Both the position numbers and the translations under genes were made by a program. Below, one piece after another: positions 1-9,300 of a stretch of DNA of 36,880 bases. Each line of letters begins with the position of its first letter. Position 1 is the stretch's first letter. This stretch comes from a virus: positions 1-36,880 of the IMG/VR virus record IMGVR_UViG_3300027839_000030; one strand, given 5' to 3'. The notes under the pieces were generated by a model. The model searched no databases. It saw only the letters and a program-made list of their open reading frames with translations, and was not told where the DNA came from.

Positions 1-794
1 AATTTCCATTAGTATGGAAGACTGGTGCTACTGAGTATGCTTATATCAATGGGTCTGGAAACACTGGAACCACGGGTATTGAATTGGACGGTACAATTAT
101 ACACAAGAACGAGAAGGTCATCTCTATTGATGGTCTATTGATTGCTGATCACTTTGTGAACAACTTGGATGAGGCTATGTCTCACTTTGAAGTTCGTTCT
201 ATTTATGCTAAAGAGGCTGGTATAGCTCTAGGTACACAATGGGATCAGAATGTATTACAACAGGGACTACTAGGAGCACGATCATCTACTCTAATTACGG
301 GTGGTAATGGTGGTACTGTACTCACTAACTCATCTTATGGAACGTCAGGTTCTACTCTAGGTTCAGGACTCTTTGATGCTGCAGAACAGCTTGATGAGAA
401 TAACGTACCTGAGAATGACCGTTATATGTTCGTCCGTCCTGCCCAGTATTATCTAATGGCAGAGACTACTGATCTTATTAACCGTGACTGGGGTGGATCA
501 GGAGTATATTCAGAAGGTGAAGTTATGAAGGTTGCTGGTATTCACATTGTGAAAACTAATAACCTCCCTATTACTAACATAGCTGGTGCTCAAGTATCAA
601 CACACGATGTAAATGCAACTACGACTAAAGCATTAGTAATGCATAAGTCAGCTGTAGCTACTGTGAAGCTATTAAATCTAGCTGTTGAAACAGAGTATCA
701 AATTAAAAACCAAGGCTGGATCATTGTAGCTAAGTATGCAATGGGACATGGCTTCATTCGACCAGAAGGTTGTGTCGAATTTAAAACCTCTTAA
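1..794 (+). CDS. Major capsid protein (T7 gp10-like), 3' part only
   Basis: Shell-forming capsid subunit. The frame is open from the first bases of the window (codons in phase from base 3) and stops at 792-794, so about 263 C-terminal residues are present and the N-terminus lies outside. The segment IDGLLIADHFVNNLDEAM followed by a VRS.Y pattern matches the T7 gp10 region containing IDGLL.AD, DAM and DVRSEY. The rest is the Gly/Ser/Thr-rich second half with the terminal G.IRPEG.V region. The first plausible internal start (TTG at 84) is not used because homology continues upstream of it. Portal and scaffold genes, expected upstream, are missing. The family call is secure; T7 gp10 is 345 aa, so roughly a quarter is missing. 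Confidence 0.92.
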   Translation, partial: FPLVWKTGATEYAYINGSGNTGTTGIELDGTIIHKNEKVISIDGLLIADHFVNNLDEAMSHFEVRSIYAKEAGIALGTQWDQNVLQQGLLGARSSTLITGGNGGTVLTNSSYGTSGSTLGSGLFDAAEQLDENNVPENDRYMFVRPAQYYLMAETTDLINRDWGGSGVYSEGEVMKVAGIHIVKTNNLPITNIAGAQVSTHDVNATTTKALVMHKSAVATVKLLNLAVETEYQIKNQGWIIVAKYAMGHGFIRPEGCVEFKTS

Positions 795-811
795 GGGAAA
801 GGATATAAAAT

Positions 812-1645
812 ATGACTGATATAGCTAATATCCAATCTCTTGCTATTGCTGCAGATACTGTTACCAATGTAGAATTGTATCAGCCTTATGCTGATAACGC
901 TACGGTTGGTACAACTTTTGAAACAATCTCCAACACCAATGCTGACCAGGTTTTTCCTGTTCTAGCTGGTGCGGATATTGATGTAGTATCTGGTTCCGCA
1001 GCCGATGACGTTGGAAGTACTGGTGCAACAAGTGTACGAGTAACGTATCTTGATGCTAATTCAAATCAGGCAACTCAAGATGTTGCTATGAATGGTACGG
1101 GTGCAGTTGAAATGACTGAGCAGACTATCTCCTTTATTCAGAAAGCAGAGATTGTTGATTCTGGTACTGGACTTGCTGCTGCTGGTGCTATCACCATTGC
1201 TGACGTAACTGGTGGTGGTGTTCATGCACTCATTGATGCAGGATCTAAAGAGTCAGGTAACTGTACTTGGAAGGTTCCTGCTGGTCACACTGGTTATGTT
1301 CATGGCTTCTGGTATGATGTAGATGCTGTAGCTGCTGGTGCTGGTACTGCTGAGATTGCTTTACAAGTGGCACACGCTGAGTCTTCTGGAGTTGCTAACT
1401 CAGAGACATGGCGTACTGTTGCTAAAGTAACAGTAGTAGAAGGTGACAATGATATTGTTGCTGCTACTGGTGGTAATCAAAATAACATGGGTTCATTTTC
1501 CTTTCCAGGAAATATTCCCTTTAAAGTTCCTGCTAAAAGTATAGTACGACTGGCTGCTAAAGCTCCAGCTGCTGTAGCTGTTACTGCAGGTTTCAGTATG
1601 TCTGTACAGGGTTCCGGCTCTGGTACGACAATAACAGATAGTTAA
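812..1645 (+). CDS. Probable capsid-associated structural protein, 277 aa
   Basis: Not assigned to a named family. The product is rich in Ala, Val, Thr and Gly, poor in charge, and looks all-beta with alternating hydrophobic positions, as in phage decoration or head-fibre proteins. There is no signal peptide or membrane segment. It begins 17 nt after the capsid stop with an AAGGA ribosome site and is followed by a rho-independent terminator, the position of the late terminator after T7 gene 10. Co-expression with the capsid at high level is therefore likely. A role as decoration protein or head fibre is inference from position and composition only. Confidence 0.6.
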   Translation: MTDIANIQSLAIAADTVTNVELYQPYADNATVGTTFETISNTNADQVFPVLAGADIDVVSGSAADDVGSTGATSVRVTYLDANSNQATQDVAMNGTGAVEMTEQTISFIQKAEIVDSGTGLAAAGAITIADVTGGGVHALIDAGSKESGNCTWKVPAGHTGYVHGFWYDVDAVAAGAGTAEIALQVAHAESSGVANSETWRTVAKVTVVEGDNDIVAATGGNQNNMGSFSFPGNIPFKVPAKSIVRLAAKAPAAVAVTAGFSMSVQGSGSGTTITDS

Positions 1646-1651
1646 ACTATT

Positions 1652-1683
1652 GGGGAGGGCTAGGATAGACTCCCCTTCTTTTC
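1652..1683 (+). terminator. Rho-independent terminator downstream of the capsid operon
   Basis: GGGGAG (1652-1657) pairs with CTCCCC (1670-1675) across a 12-nt loop and is followed by a T-rich tract, TTCTTTTCT. It sits between the 277-aa structural gene and the next one, the location of T-phi after gene 10 in T7, where partial read-through sets the ratio of capsid to tail proteins. Confidence 0.75.
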
Positions 1684-1701
1684 TAATTAGGAGAACAAAT
1701 T

Positions 1702-2292
1702 ATGGCAGATACAAGCAGAACTGTCACAGATATGGCAAGCAATCTGTTTCAAGACAGTCAGGCTGCTGGATCTATTACGCCTCAGGATCTTAGAGATTTA
1801 GTAGAGACTTGCCAAACCAAACAAGGTAGTATATACGTAAGCACAGCAGGTGCTACAACCATTGCAGGACAAGCTAATGTCACACCTAGCTCGCTTACCA
1901 ACATGGTAGCAGTAGAGACAGCAGCTACATTTACTCTGAGCACAGCTCCAACAGCTAATGAGTTTGATATGAATACAGATGGACAGCTGAGGTACACTGG
2001 GACTCCCACTACGAATGTCTTCTTTACAGCTTCAGTAATGCTGGAGATTGTAAATTCTGGAGTTGATCTGGAATTAGTTATGGCTGTAACCAAAGGTGGA
2101 ACTATAGTAACTGGTGCTAAGACTGGTGGATTCTGTCCCAGAATACATACCAACTCAGTACCTATGTCAGTCTCTGGATTTGCTTCAATGGCTACTAATG
2201 ACTACTTGAATATATTTGTAGGTAACGTAGATAGTACAGGTAATGTAGTAGCAAGGATGGCCCAACTTACAGCTTTCTCTTTGGTGACTTAA
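1702..2292 (+). CDS. Putative virion structural protein, 196 aa
   Basis: Not assigned to a named family. The N-terminal ~45 residues contain a short helical segment with ITPQDLRDLVETC, a type of anchor seen at the start of phage fibre and appendage proteins. The remainder is beta-rich and Thr/Val/Ala-rich with few charges, suggesting a jelly-roll-like appendage. It starts after the terminator with an AGGAG site, ends 1 nt before tail tube A, and so belongs to the read-through late transcript. A head fibre or tail-adaptor appendage are the two sensible readings. T7 has no gene in this position. Confidence 0.6.
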   Translation: MADTSRTVTDMASNLFQDSQAAGSITPQDLRDLVETCQTKQGSIYVSTAGATTIAGQANVTPSSLTNMVAVETAATFTLSTAPTANEFDMNTDGQLRYTGTPTTNVFFTASVMLEIVNSGVDLELVMAVTKGGTIVTGAKTGGFCPRIHTNSVPMSVSGFASMATNDYLNIFVGNVDSTGNVVARMAQLTAFSLVT

Positions 2293-2293
2293 A

Positions 2294-2899
2294 ATGGCAT
2301 TTATATCACAAGTTCCTATGACAGAACTTCAAGCAGTCAATATACTTTTGGCTGCTATAGGTGAAGCAGCTGTATCTAGTTTAGAAACAGCTACTACTGT
2401 GGAAGTTACTCAGGCTAAGAACTTGTTAAGCAACACTAACAGAGCTATACAGCAGAAGGGGTGGCATTTCAATACAGAATGGGATGTTGTTATGACCTTG
2501 GATTCTGAGAGTCTAGTGCCAGTAGGTTCTAATATACTGTCTATTATGATTCCCAATAAGCTAACTACTTTAAGAGGACGTTCTGGTTCTCCTTTTCTGT
2601 ATGACTTAGAGAACAATACGTTCACCTTTGGGAGTGCTCCTAACAATGCTGTTACTATTACACTTCTTGATTTTGTGGATACACCGCATACGTTCAGACA
2701 GTATGTAACCGTAAGGTCAGCTAGGATCTTCCAAGAGGAGATCATAGGTCAGGTGTCTGCAGAACAGATAAACAGAATAGAAGAGAGTGAAGCCTATGCA
2801 GATCTCTTGGATGATGAGACAGATAGAGCTGGATACAATGTAGGTTATAGTGACATTGAGATGTATAATATAACTAAGAAACATAGGAAGCTCTGGTAG
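2294..2899 (+). CDS. Tail tubular protein A (gp11-like)
   Basis: Adaptor ring linking the portal to the nozzle in short-tailed phages. The 201-aa length equals the T7 gp11 range (196 aa). The N-terminal pattern ELQAVN.LLAAIGE...SSLE.A, followed by Q.KGWHFN, corresponds to T7 ELSAVNDILASIGE and QSRGWTFN. The C-terminal Y...R.GYN segment is also shared with gp11. The stop at 2897-2899 is followed immediately by the ATG of tail tube B with no gap, so the two are probably translationally coupled. Confidence 0.9.
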   Translation: MAFISQVPMTELQAVNILLAAIGEAAVSSLETATTVEVTQAKNLLSNTNRAIQQKGWHFNTEWDVVMTLDSESLVPVGSNILSIMIPNKLTTLRGRSGSPFLYDLENNTFTFGSAPNNAVTITLLDFVDTPHTFRQYVTVRSARIFQEEIIGQVSAEQINRIEESEAYADLLDDETDRAGYNVGYSDIEMYNITKKHRKLW

Positions 2900-5386
2900 A
2901 TGCCCCTAATATCTGAACAAATAAGTAACCTAATAAATGGTGTTTCACAGCAACCTCCTAGTTTAAGATTAGCTTCTCAATCACAAGTACAAGAGAATGC
3001 TATGGTTACTGTTGCTGAAGGTCTAAAGAAGAGACCACCATTAGAGCATGTAACTAAGCTCAGCAATAAGACAGATACAGATGCTAAGGTTCACTTCATA
3101 AACAGGGATGCTGATGAAAGATATGTAGTTCTAGTAACTTCAGATCAGTTTGGTTCTGAATTCGCTGATGCCTTCTCTGGAACAGAGATGGAGATGTTTA
3201 GTTTAGATTCTCCTGTTAACACTTGGGACTCCTCCTTTAGTGTAGCCTTTGGACCACAAGATTATACTCGTGTTATTGGTGGTATAGCCTCAGGTGAGAA
3301 CGTAGAATACATTACAGTTAATGATGCTAGGGATAACCTAAGGTTATTCACAGTAGCTGACACATCCTTTGTACTAAACAAGACCACGGTAACAGCTAAG
3401 AGTACCAATACGGCAGCCTCACGTGCTCCTGAAGGCATTGTTTTTCTTAAGCAGGCATCTAATGCCACTACATTTAAAGTCTTCATAGATGGAGCTGATG
3501 TAGGCTCTATAACTAACAGTAATAGTGCTGATACACTAGTGACCAACATAACTACTGCTATGGCTACTCCAGGCTTTACTATTACTAAGTTTGGTAGTAG
3601 TAATGTCCATGTTACCAAGAATGATGGATCAGACTTTACGTTACACGCTGAAGCTCCATCAGCTAACATGATAGCCATTAAGGATACTGTTGTAGACTTC
3701 ACAGAACTCCCTGCTAGAACCAAAGATGGTTTTATTATTAAGGTCACAGGTGATCCTGGTAGCTCTGCAGATGACTACTGGTTAAAGCATAACAATCAAT
3801 CAGATGTAGATGTAGGAGAATGGGTAGAGACAGTAGAACCAGGTCTAGCTAATACTATTGATCCTACTACTATGCCTATTAAACTCACTAGATCTGCCCC
3901 TGATCCTTGGGATGATGCTTTTGCGGATGACTATGGTAATCCAGAGTTCTCCTTATCCCAGATTACATGGACAGATAGAGTAGTTGGAGACTTAGAGACA
4001 GCTCCTGATCCTTCTTTTATTGGAGAGAGACTTAATGATATGTCTTTCCATAAGAACAGATTAAGTTTCCTAGCTGGTGAGAATATTATACTTTCTGAGT
4101 TAGGTGAGTTCTTTAATTACTATGCTACAACGGCTACTGATCTTTTAGATACAGACATGATTGATCTGGCTGCACCTACTAATGAAGTAAGTATACTACA
4201 GAACTTTGTACCCTTCAATGAGAACCTGATGATCTTCAGTGACTTTGCTCAGTTTAAATTATCAGAGTTTGCTGCTGGTGGACTCACTCCAACGAATGCT
4301 AAGTTGTCCCTACTAACACAGTATCAACATGAGAAGCTTGTAACACCTGTCATTAACGGTAGAAAGCTTTACTTTAGTGATGAGAATGATGGCTTCAGTG
4401 TTATACGAGAGTTTGGTGTCATAGAAGATTTACAAGAAGAGACAGCTGAAGATATTACAAGTCATATCCCTAGTTACATTAAGGGTAAAGGCTTTTCTAT
4501 CGTGGCCCATGAAGAGTTCTTATTTGTGTTATCAGATGAGAATCTAAATGAAGTCTTTACTTATAAGTTCTTATTCCAAACTGGTCAAAAGAAGTTAAGC
4601 TCATGGGGAAAGTGGGTTTTTAAGCCTGAAGAGAAGGTCATAGGTATTAAGATCATAGAACATATTGCATACTTTATTATAGTAAGACCTGATGGTACAT
4701 ACCTAGATAAGATGTCCTTACAGGATGCTAACCTAGTAGGTCTCACGGAGACTCCTACTCAGCTTCCCTTTAAGGTACACCTTGACAGACTAGTAGAGTC
4801 TAGAGGTGTCTATAATTCAGTAACGAATAAGACTATCTGGTATGTGCCTTATCCTGATAACTTTGGATCTACCTTTAGAGTAGTCCTTGGTCCTCAATGG
4901 GTAGGTAGAGAAGGTTCCTTAGTACAAAATGTAACCCAGATTCACACCAATACTATGGTTATGGTTGTTGCTTCTGGTGACTTCTCTACATACGATGTAT
5001 TCATAGGTAAAGAGTACCAGTTCCTGTATGAGTTCACAGAGCCTACCATTAAGACAGAAGTACAAGGTAGATTAAGTTCTCTCTCAGGTGGTGTACTGAA
5101 GATCCGTAAGTTTAATATAGATTATTTTAAGACAGGCTACTTTAAGATGAGGGTAACTGCTCCAGGAAGAGAGGCTTTTAATCATGTCTTCACTGGACGT
5201 ATCCTTGGTTCTTCTTTGAATAGAATTGGAACTATACCATTTGAGACAGGCAGTTTCAAGAAGCTTATTCTCTCAGATGCTAAGGCTCTTAAGGTAGAAT
5301 TATTATCAGACTCATACCTCCCCTGTGCCTTCACTGGTGCTGACTGGGAAGGTAATTATGTAGTTCGTACAACAAGTAGAAGGTAA
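2900..5386 (+). CDS. Tail tubular protein B (gp12-like, nozzle)
   Basis: Nozzle protein at the distal end of the tail. It is 828 aa against 794 aa in T7. The N-terminus I.NLINGVSQQPPS.R...Q is the signature of this family, followed by N..V...EGL.KRPP. The mid-protein carries F..NRL.FLAGENI and the following S.LGEFFN pattern typical of the propeller region. It begins at the base after the tail tube A stop and ends 2 nt before the next gene. No anomaly seen. Confidence 0.93.
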   Translation: MPLISEQISNLINGVSQQPPSLRLASQSQVQENAMVTVAEGLKKRPPLEHVTKLSNKTDTDAKVHFINRDADERYVVLVTSDQFGSEFADAFSGTEMEMFSLDSPVNTWDSSFSVAFGPQDYTRVIGGIASGENVEYITVNDARDNLRLFTVADTSFVLNKTTVTAKSTNTAASRAPEGIVFLKQASNATTFKVFIDGADVGSITNSNSADTLVTNITTAMATPGFTITKFGSSNVHVTKNDGSDFTLHAEAPSANMIAIKDTVVDFTELPARTKDGFIIKVTGDPGSSADDYWLKHNNQSDVDVGEWVETVEPGLANTIDPTTMPIKLTRSAPDPWDDAFADDYGNPEFSLSQITWTDRVVGDLETAPDPSFIGERLNDMSFHKNRLSFLAGENIILSELGEFFNYYATTATDLLDTDMIDLAAPTNEVSILQNFVPFNENLMIFSDFAQFKLSEFAAGGLTPTNAKLSLLTQYQHEKLVTPVINGRKLYFSDENDGFSVIREFGVIEDLQEETAEDITSHIPSYIKGKGFSIVAHEEFLFVLSDENLNEVFTYKFLFQTGQKKLSSWGKWVFKPEEKVIGIKIIEHIAYFIIVRPDGTYLDKMSLQDANLVGLTETPTQLPFKVHLDRLVESRGVYNSVTNKTIWYVPYPDNFGSTFRVVLGPQWVGREGSLVQNVTQIHTNTMVMVVASGDFSTYDVFIGKEYQFLYEFTEPTIKTEVQGRLSSLSGGVLKIRKFNIDYFKTGYFKMRVTAPGREAFNHVFTGRILGSSLNRIGTIPFETGSFKKLILSDAKALKVELLSDSYLPCAFTGADWEGNYVVRTTSRR

Positions 5387-5388
5387 AC

Positions 5389-5835
5389 ATGAAGCCGTAC
5401 CATAGAGTATCTACCTTAGAGGACATGGCATACTTGTCATTACACCTAAGGTATGAAGATAAACGTGAAGTAGAAACACTAGGACATACTCCTGAGAGAG
5501 CCTTAGCTTTAGGCTTTGGTAACAGTAGGATATGTAGGTCTATTCTAGACAAACGTGGCCTAGTAGTTGGAGTCTATGGTGTAGTCCCCTTGTCTGATAC
5601 TATAGGACAAGTATGGATGTTAGGATCAGAGGGACTGGTTAAGATCAAGACTTCATTCTTGAAACAATCAAGGTCAGAGGTAGAAGGTATGAATGAGATA
5701 TACCCTCACCTCTGTAACTTTATAGATAGCCGCAATGATGTTCACCTCAAGTGGATACGCTGGTGTGGCTTTAAGATAATTGGAGAGAAGATGATTAATA
5801 ATGTGAAGTTCTATGAATTCTGTAGGGTAGCTTAA
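5389..5835 (+). CDS. Internal virion protein A (gp13-like, DUF2833 type)
   Basis: At 148 aa it is close to T7 gp13 (138 aa). It sits between tail tube B and the gp14-like protein, the gp13 position. The fold pattern looks like an acyltransferase remnant: an N-terminal helix with LS..LR.EDKREVE..G, then GV..L....GQVWMLGS, and a C-terminal stretch in which WIRWCGFKI precedes a phenylalanine/tyrosine-rich end. This is the usual layout of the family, which aids virion assembly. An enzymatic role is not implied. The stop shares its last base with the next ATG. Confidence 0.78.
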   Translation: MKPYHRVSTLEDMAYLSLHLRYEDKREVETLGHTPERALALGFGNSRICRSILDKRGLVVGVYGVVPLSDTIGQVWMLGSEGLVKIKTSFLKQSRSEVEGMNEIYPHLCNFIDSRNDVHLKWIRWCGFKIIGEKMINNVKFYEFCRVA

Positions 5836-6383
5836 TGGCTGGAATGGAGGCACTCTATGCGGCTCAGTTTGTAATTGGAGCAGCTTCAGCAGCTAATCAG
5901 GCTCAAGTTGCTGACATGGAAGCACAGGAACAACGAAGACAGGCTAATCTACAAGTAGCTATTAACAACAGACTTGCATATAATGCCCACTTAAGTCTTA
6001 ATGCACAGCAATCTCTAGAGTTCTCTAAGTTTGGTTTTGAGAAGTTTGAGTTAGCTAAAAGCATACGTAGTGAAAGAGCTAAGGTTGAAGCCATAGCTGC
6101 TAGTTTTGGTGGAAGCTTTGGACAACAGGGAGGTTCCTTTGATGCTACTATCATTAACATGAATAGACATGGCAGTACTGCTCTTGCTCGTAAAGACTTT
6201 AACTTTAAGATCTTAGCTACTAACTTTAATACGAAGCATGAAAATATCACCTTACAAACTCAGAGTAAAAACAATCAAGCATTCTCAGGCTTAAGTACTG
6301 GCAGCAGCCCACTAGGTACAGGATTACAAATTGCAGGTTCAGCTATTAATTCAGCTGTAGCCTATGAAACAGGTACACGTTAA
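5835..6383 (+). CDS. Internal virion protein B (gp14-like)
   Basis: Core/ejection protein that in T7 forms the outer-membrane pore of the DNA channel. It is 182 aa (T7 gp14 is 196 aa). It shows an Ala-rich hydrophobic N-terminus (residues 1-25), then a long helix rich in Gln, Ala and Arg (EAQEQRRQANLQ), a SERAKVEAIAASFGGSFG segment and a Gly/Ser-rich C-terminus. These features, and the position between gp13-like and gp15-like genes, support the call. The ATG overlaps the preceding stop by one base. Confidence 0.8.
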   Translation: MAGMEALYAAQFVIGAASAANQAQVADMEAQEQRRQANLQVAINNRLAYNAHLSLNAQQSLEFSKFGFEKFELAKSIRSERAKVEAIAASFGGSFGQQGGSFDATIINMNRHGSTALARKDFNFKILATNFNTKHENITLQTQSKNNQAFSGLSTGSSPLGTGLQIAGSAINSAVAYETGTR

Positions 6384-6384
6384 T

Positions 6385-9300
6385 ATGCCACCAGCCAGTA
6401 AGTTATTTACGCTAGACCCAATCAATACAACACTCACGGCTCCCACTACAGATTTCCAAGTACAAGGACCAGCAGATAGATCCGTAGCTAAACAACAGTT
6501 AAATAGAGGTTTAGCTGTATTTGCTAATGCTGTGGGTAATGCTGGTGAGCTTGCTAAACAGAGGCGCATTAAAGCAGACACAGATCTAGCTGAGAATGCA
6601 GCTATTAGAGGAGACTCTAGACCTGAAGGCCTCCTTGGAGTAGCTAGTAGAGCTTTTGATAGAGTAGTAGATGCTAATGCAGCTAATAAGAAATTAGAAG
6701 AAATCGATGCTTATGCACAAGGAGCTGACGGTTTTAATGATGTCAACTCTGAAGGACCACTAAGTGCTAAGTTGGCTCAGGTCCAACAGAAGTATGATAG
6801 GTTTCTAGCAGAAGGTTTACGTGAGGGCGGTGATCCTACTGTATCCCAACAGTTCACGTTGGGTGTGAATAAGAGACTACAGGCAGTTAAGAAAGAGATC
6901 AATGCTGTTGATCTTCAGCGTAGTCAGAGAGTAATTATTGAACGAGTACGTACTCAAGTAGATGAATTAGTTACAGTCTCTAAAGACTCTGAAACTCCTT
7001 TGGAAGACATGAGAGTTCCTCTGATGATCACTGGCTTTGCTAAGGAAATTGAATCCTTTGATGTACAGATAGGTGCTGGAGAAGCTAAACTGCTAGTGTT
7101 CCAGATGATAGCTCAGAATGAAGACATGCTTCTTGAACCAGAGTTTGTACATAGTCTACTCAAAACTCCATTTGCTAAGGATATTACTTTTAATACCCTT
7201 CTAGCTAAGTCAGATAAGGAAGGTACGGCCTTTGCTCAGATTTATAAGACATATGTAGCAGCCTCTAAAGCAGCCTTTAAGCTTGCTGATGACAATCAGA
7301 CAGCCGCAAATGCGGAGAATAAAAAAGCTATTACAGATGGTATTATGGATGACACCATCCGTAGAGGTGAGACATCTGCGGAAGGAGTAGCTCAGTCTTT
7401 GGTGTCTTCAGGACACTTCAAACTACCGGCAGCTCTTCTCTATGAGGAAAATCTACAGAAGTATATGGACCGTAATATTAAGGCCCAACGTGGGAGTGTT
7501 GAACATCTAAAAGTATTAGAACTAATCCAACATCAGATAATTACAAAAGATACTGCTTTGGATTCTATGTCTATAGCTGCAGGACTTAATCCTGATCTAG
7601 TACCTAATCTTAAGTCTTATATGACAGAAGAAGGTAAACAGAAACTAGCCTTTATTAAGTCTTATCAAGATCAAATTAAAGATTTATCTAAGAATGTCCT
7701 AAGTCTCTCTAAGCTAGCATTAGGATCTAAAGCTAAGAAAATATTAGCAGGGACTTCAACAGGTACGGTTGAAGAAACTAGGGATGCTCTTCTTGGGATG
7801 GGATTAGAACCGATCAAGGTTAATAGAATAGTCAAACAAGTTCAAGATTTACATAATGGTATGAATAAACTAGCTGAGAAAATGGGTGTTGCTGACTCTA
7901 TAGCAGACAAAGCTGACGGTTCTGTATCTGATGAACGGCTAACACAGTTTCAGAATGTCATGGAAAAGCAGATTGATCTTTTAGTTAAAGAGATTGATTC
8001 GAAATTAGGAATTCAGCCTCGCCCTGATACTCCAATAAAAATGGGAGAAACAGGACAACTAGAATTTCCTGTGATTTCTACTAGTTCTGAATATCCATTA
8101 GTGGTTAATCAGTCCTCAGATATCTTTGGGACTCTCAAGGAAGACGGCACAGGTGCTGCTAATATTGGAGGAGGATCAGGAGCAAGTACTTTTACTACAC
8201 CAGATGTCTCCTTTTCACAGTACGGTAACTTTACCTTGAAGGCTTTAGTATTGGATGCTGTTACTAAACATTCACCTGAAGCTCTAGCTGAGATGGCAAT
8301 TAAGGCTGCTGAACAGCAACAACAGCAGAAAGAACAAGCTAGACTAACAGACACTTCTAGACCTCTCGCTGACCGTAATGTGGAAGCAGGTAATAGTATC
8401 TTTAGAGTAGGTGACTTCCAGTTAACTGTAGATAGCTTTAATGCAGCAGCAGATTTTGTAGAAAACAATGTATTTAATAGACTAGTAGATTTCGTTCAGA
8501 AAGCTCAGATATTTGATGATGGTATTCAAATGCCAGATAGAGTTACTCCTAAGATACTTGCTGAACAAGAACCACAAAGAACTAATGACGAGCTAGCTAA
8601 GGCACTAGGTTTTGGTGAGGAAACTGATATCCCAGATAAACAGATACCTAATGAAAGGACTCCAAATGAAGAAGATACTAGTATTTCTAGTACTGTTCCA
8701 GATGCTGTACCTGGGAGCACTGAACCTGTTCCTGTAGCTGACGCTTCTAAGAAAGAAGCACAACCAGTTATTGAAAGCTTGCTTGATTCAATCTATATTG
8801 CTGAAGGTAAGGATAAAGCTAGTGTTCCTTTTGGAATGTTTACGGAAGACTTTAAAACTAGACGGGATAATGGTGAACAAATACCAGTGGCTGAAGCTAG
8901 AGAAGAAACAGCTAAACACTTAAATAGACATATTAAATTATGGGAAACAAATAGTTCTAGGAATGTGGATCAAGCTGAAGAACGGGGTTTAGTTAATGCC
9001 AACCCTGAACAGACTGAAGCAATTCAAGAAGGGAAGTTTACTCCTGAGTTCTTAGAGTGGTATGGAGAAATCTATGCACCATCTTCATCAGTTAACAACA
9101 ACCTATCAGCAGCTGAAAAGACTAAAAATGTAAATTGGCTAAAGAATGTAACTAGTAATATAAAATCTAAAGTTACTCCTGTTCCAAGCATAGAAGAAAG
9201 TCCAAATCTTAAGGTGTCTGCATTAGAAAAAATGTTTGGAACATCTGAAGCTGAGGCTAGTCAGATTCAAATGATGGGAAATACTACAGGTAAGCCTAAA

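Noticed and set aside
1782-2153. Long minus-strand frame over the 196-aa structural gene
   Set aside because: It is the antisense of a Thr/Ala/Val-rich coding sequence, has no ribosome site or motif, and every recognised gene is on the + strand. The same holds for other minus-strand frames such as 3262-3747, 15233-15730 and 19927-20388.
6364-6384. ATG at 6364 as start of the gp15-like protein
   Set aside because: No ribosome site and a longer overlap with the gp14-like gene; ATG 6385 directly after that stop is better placed.
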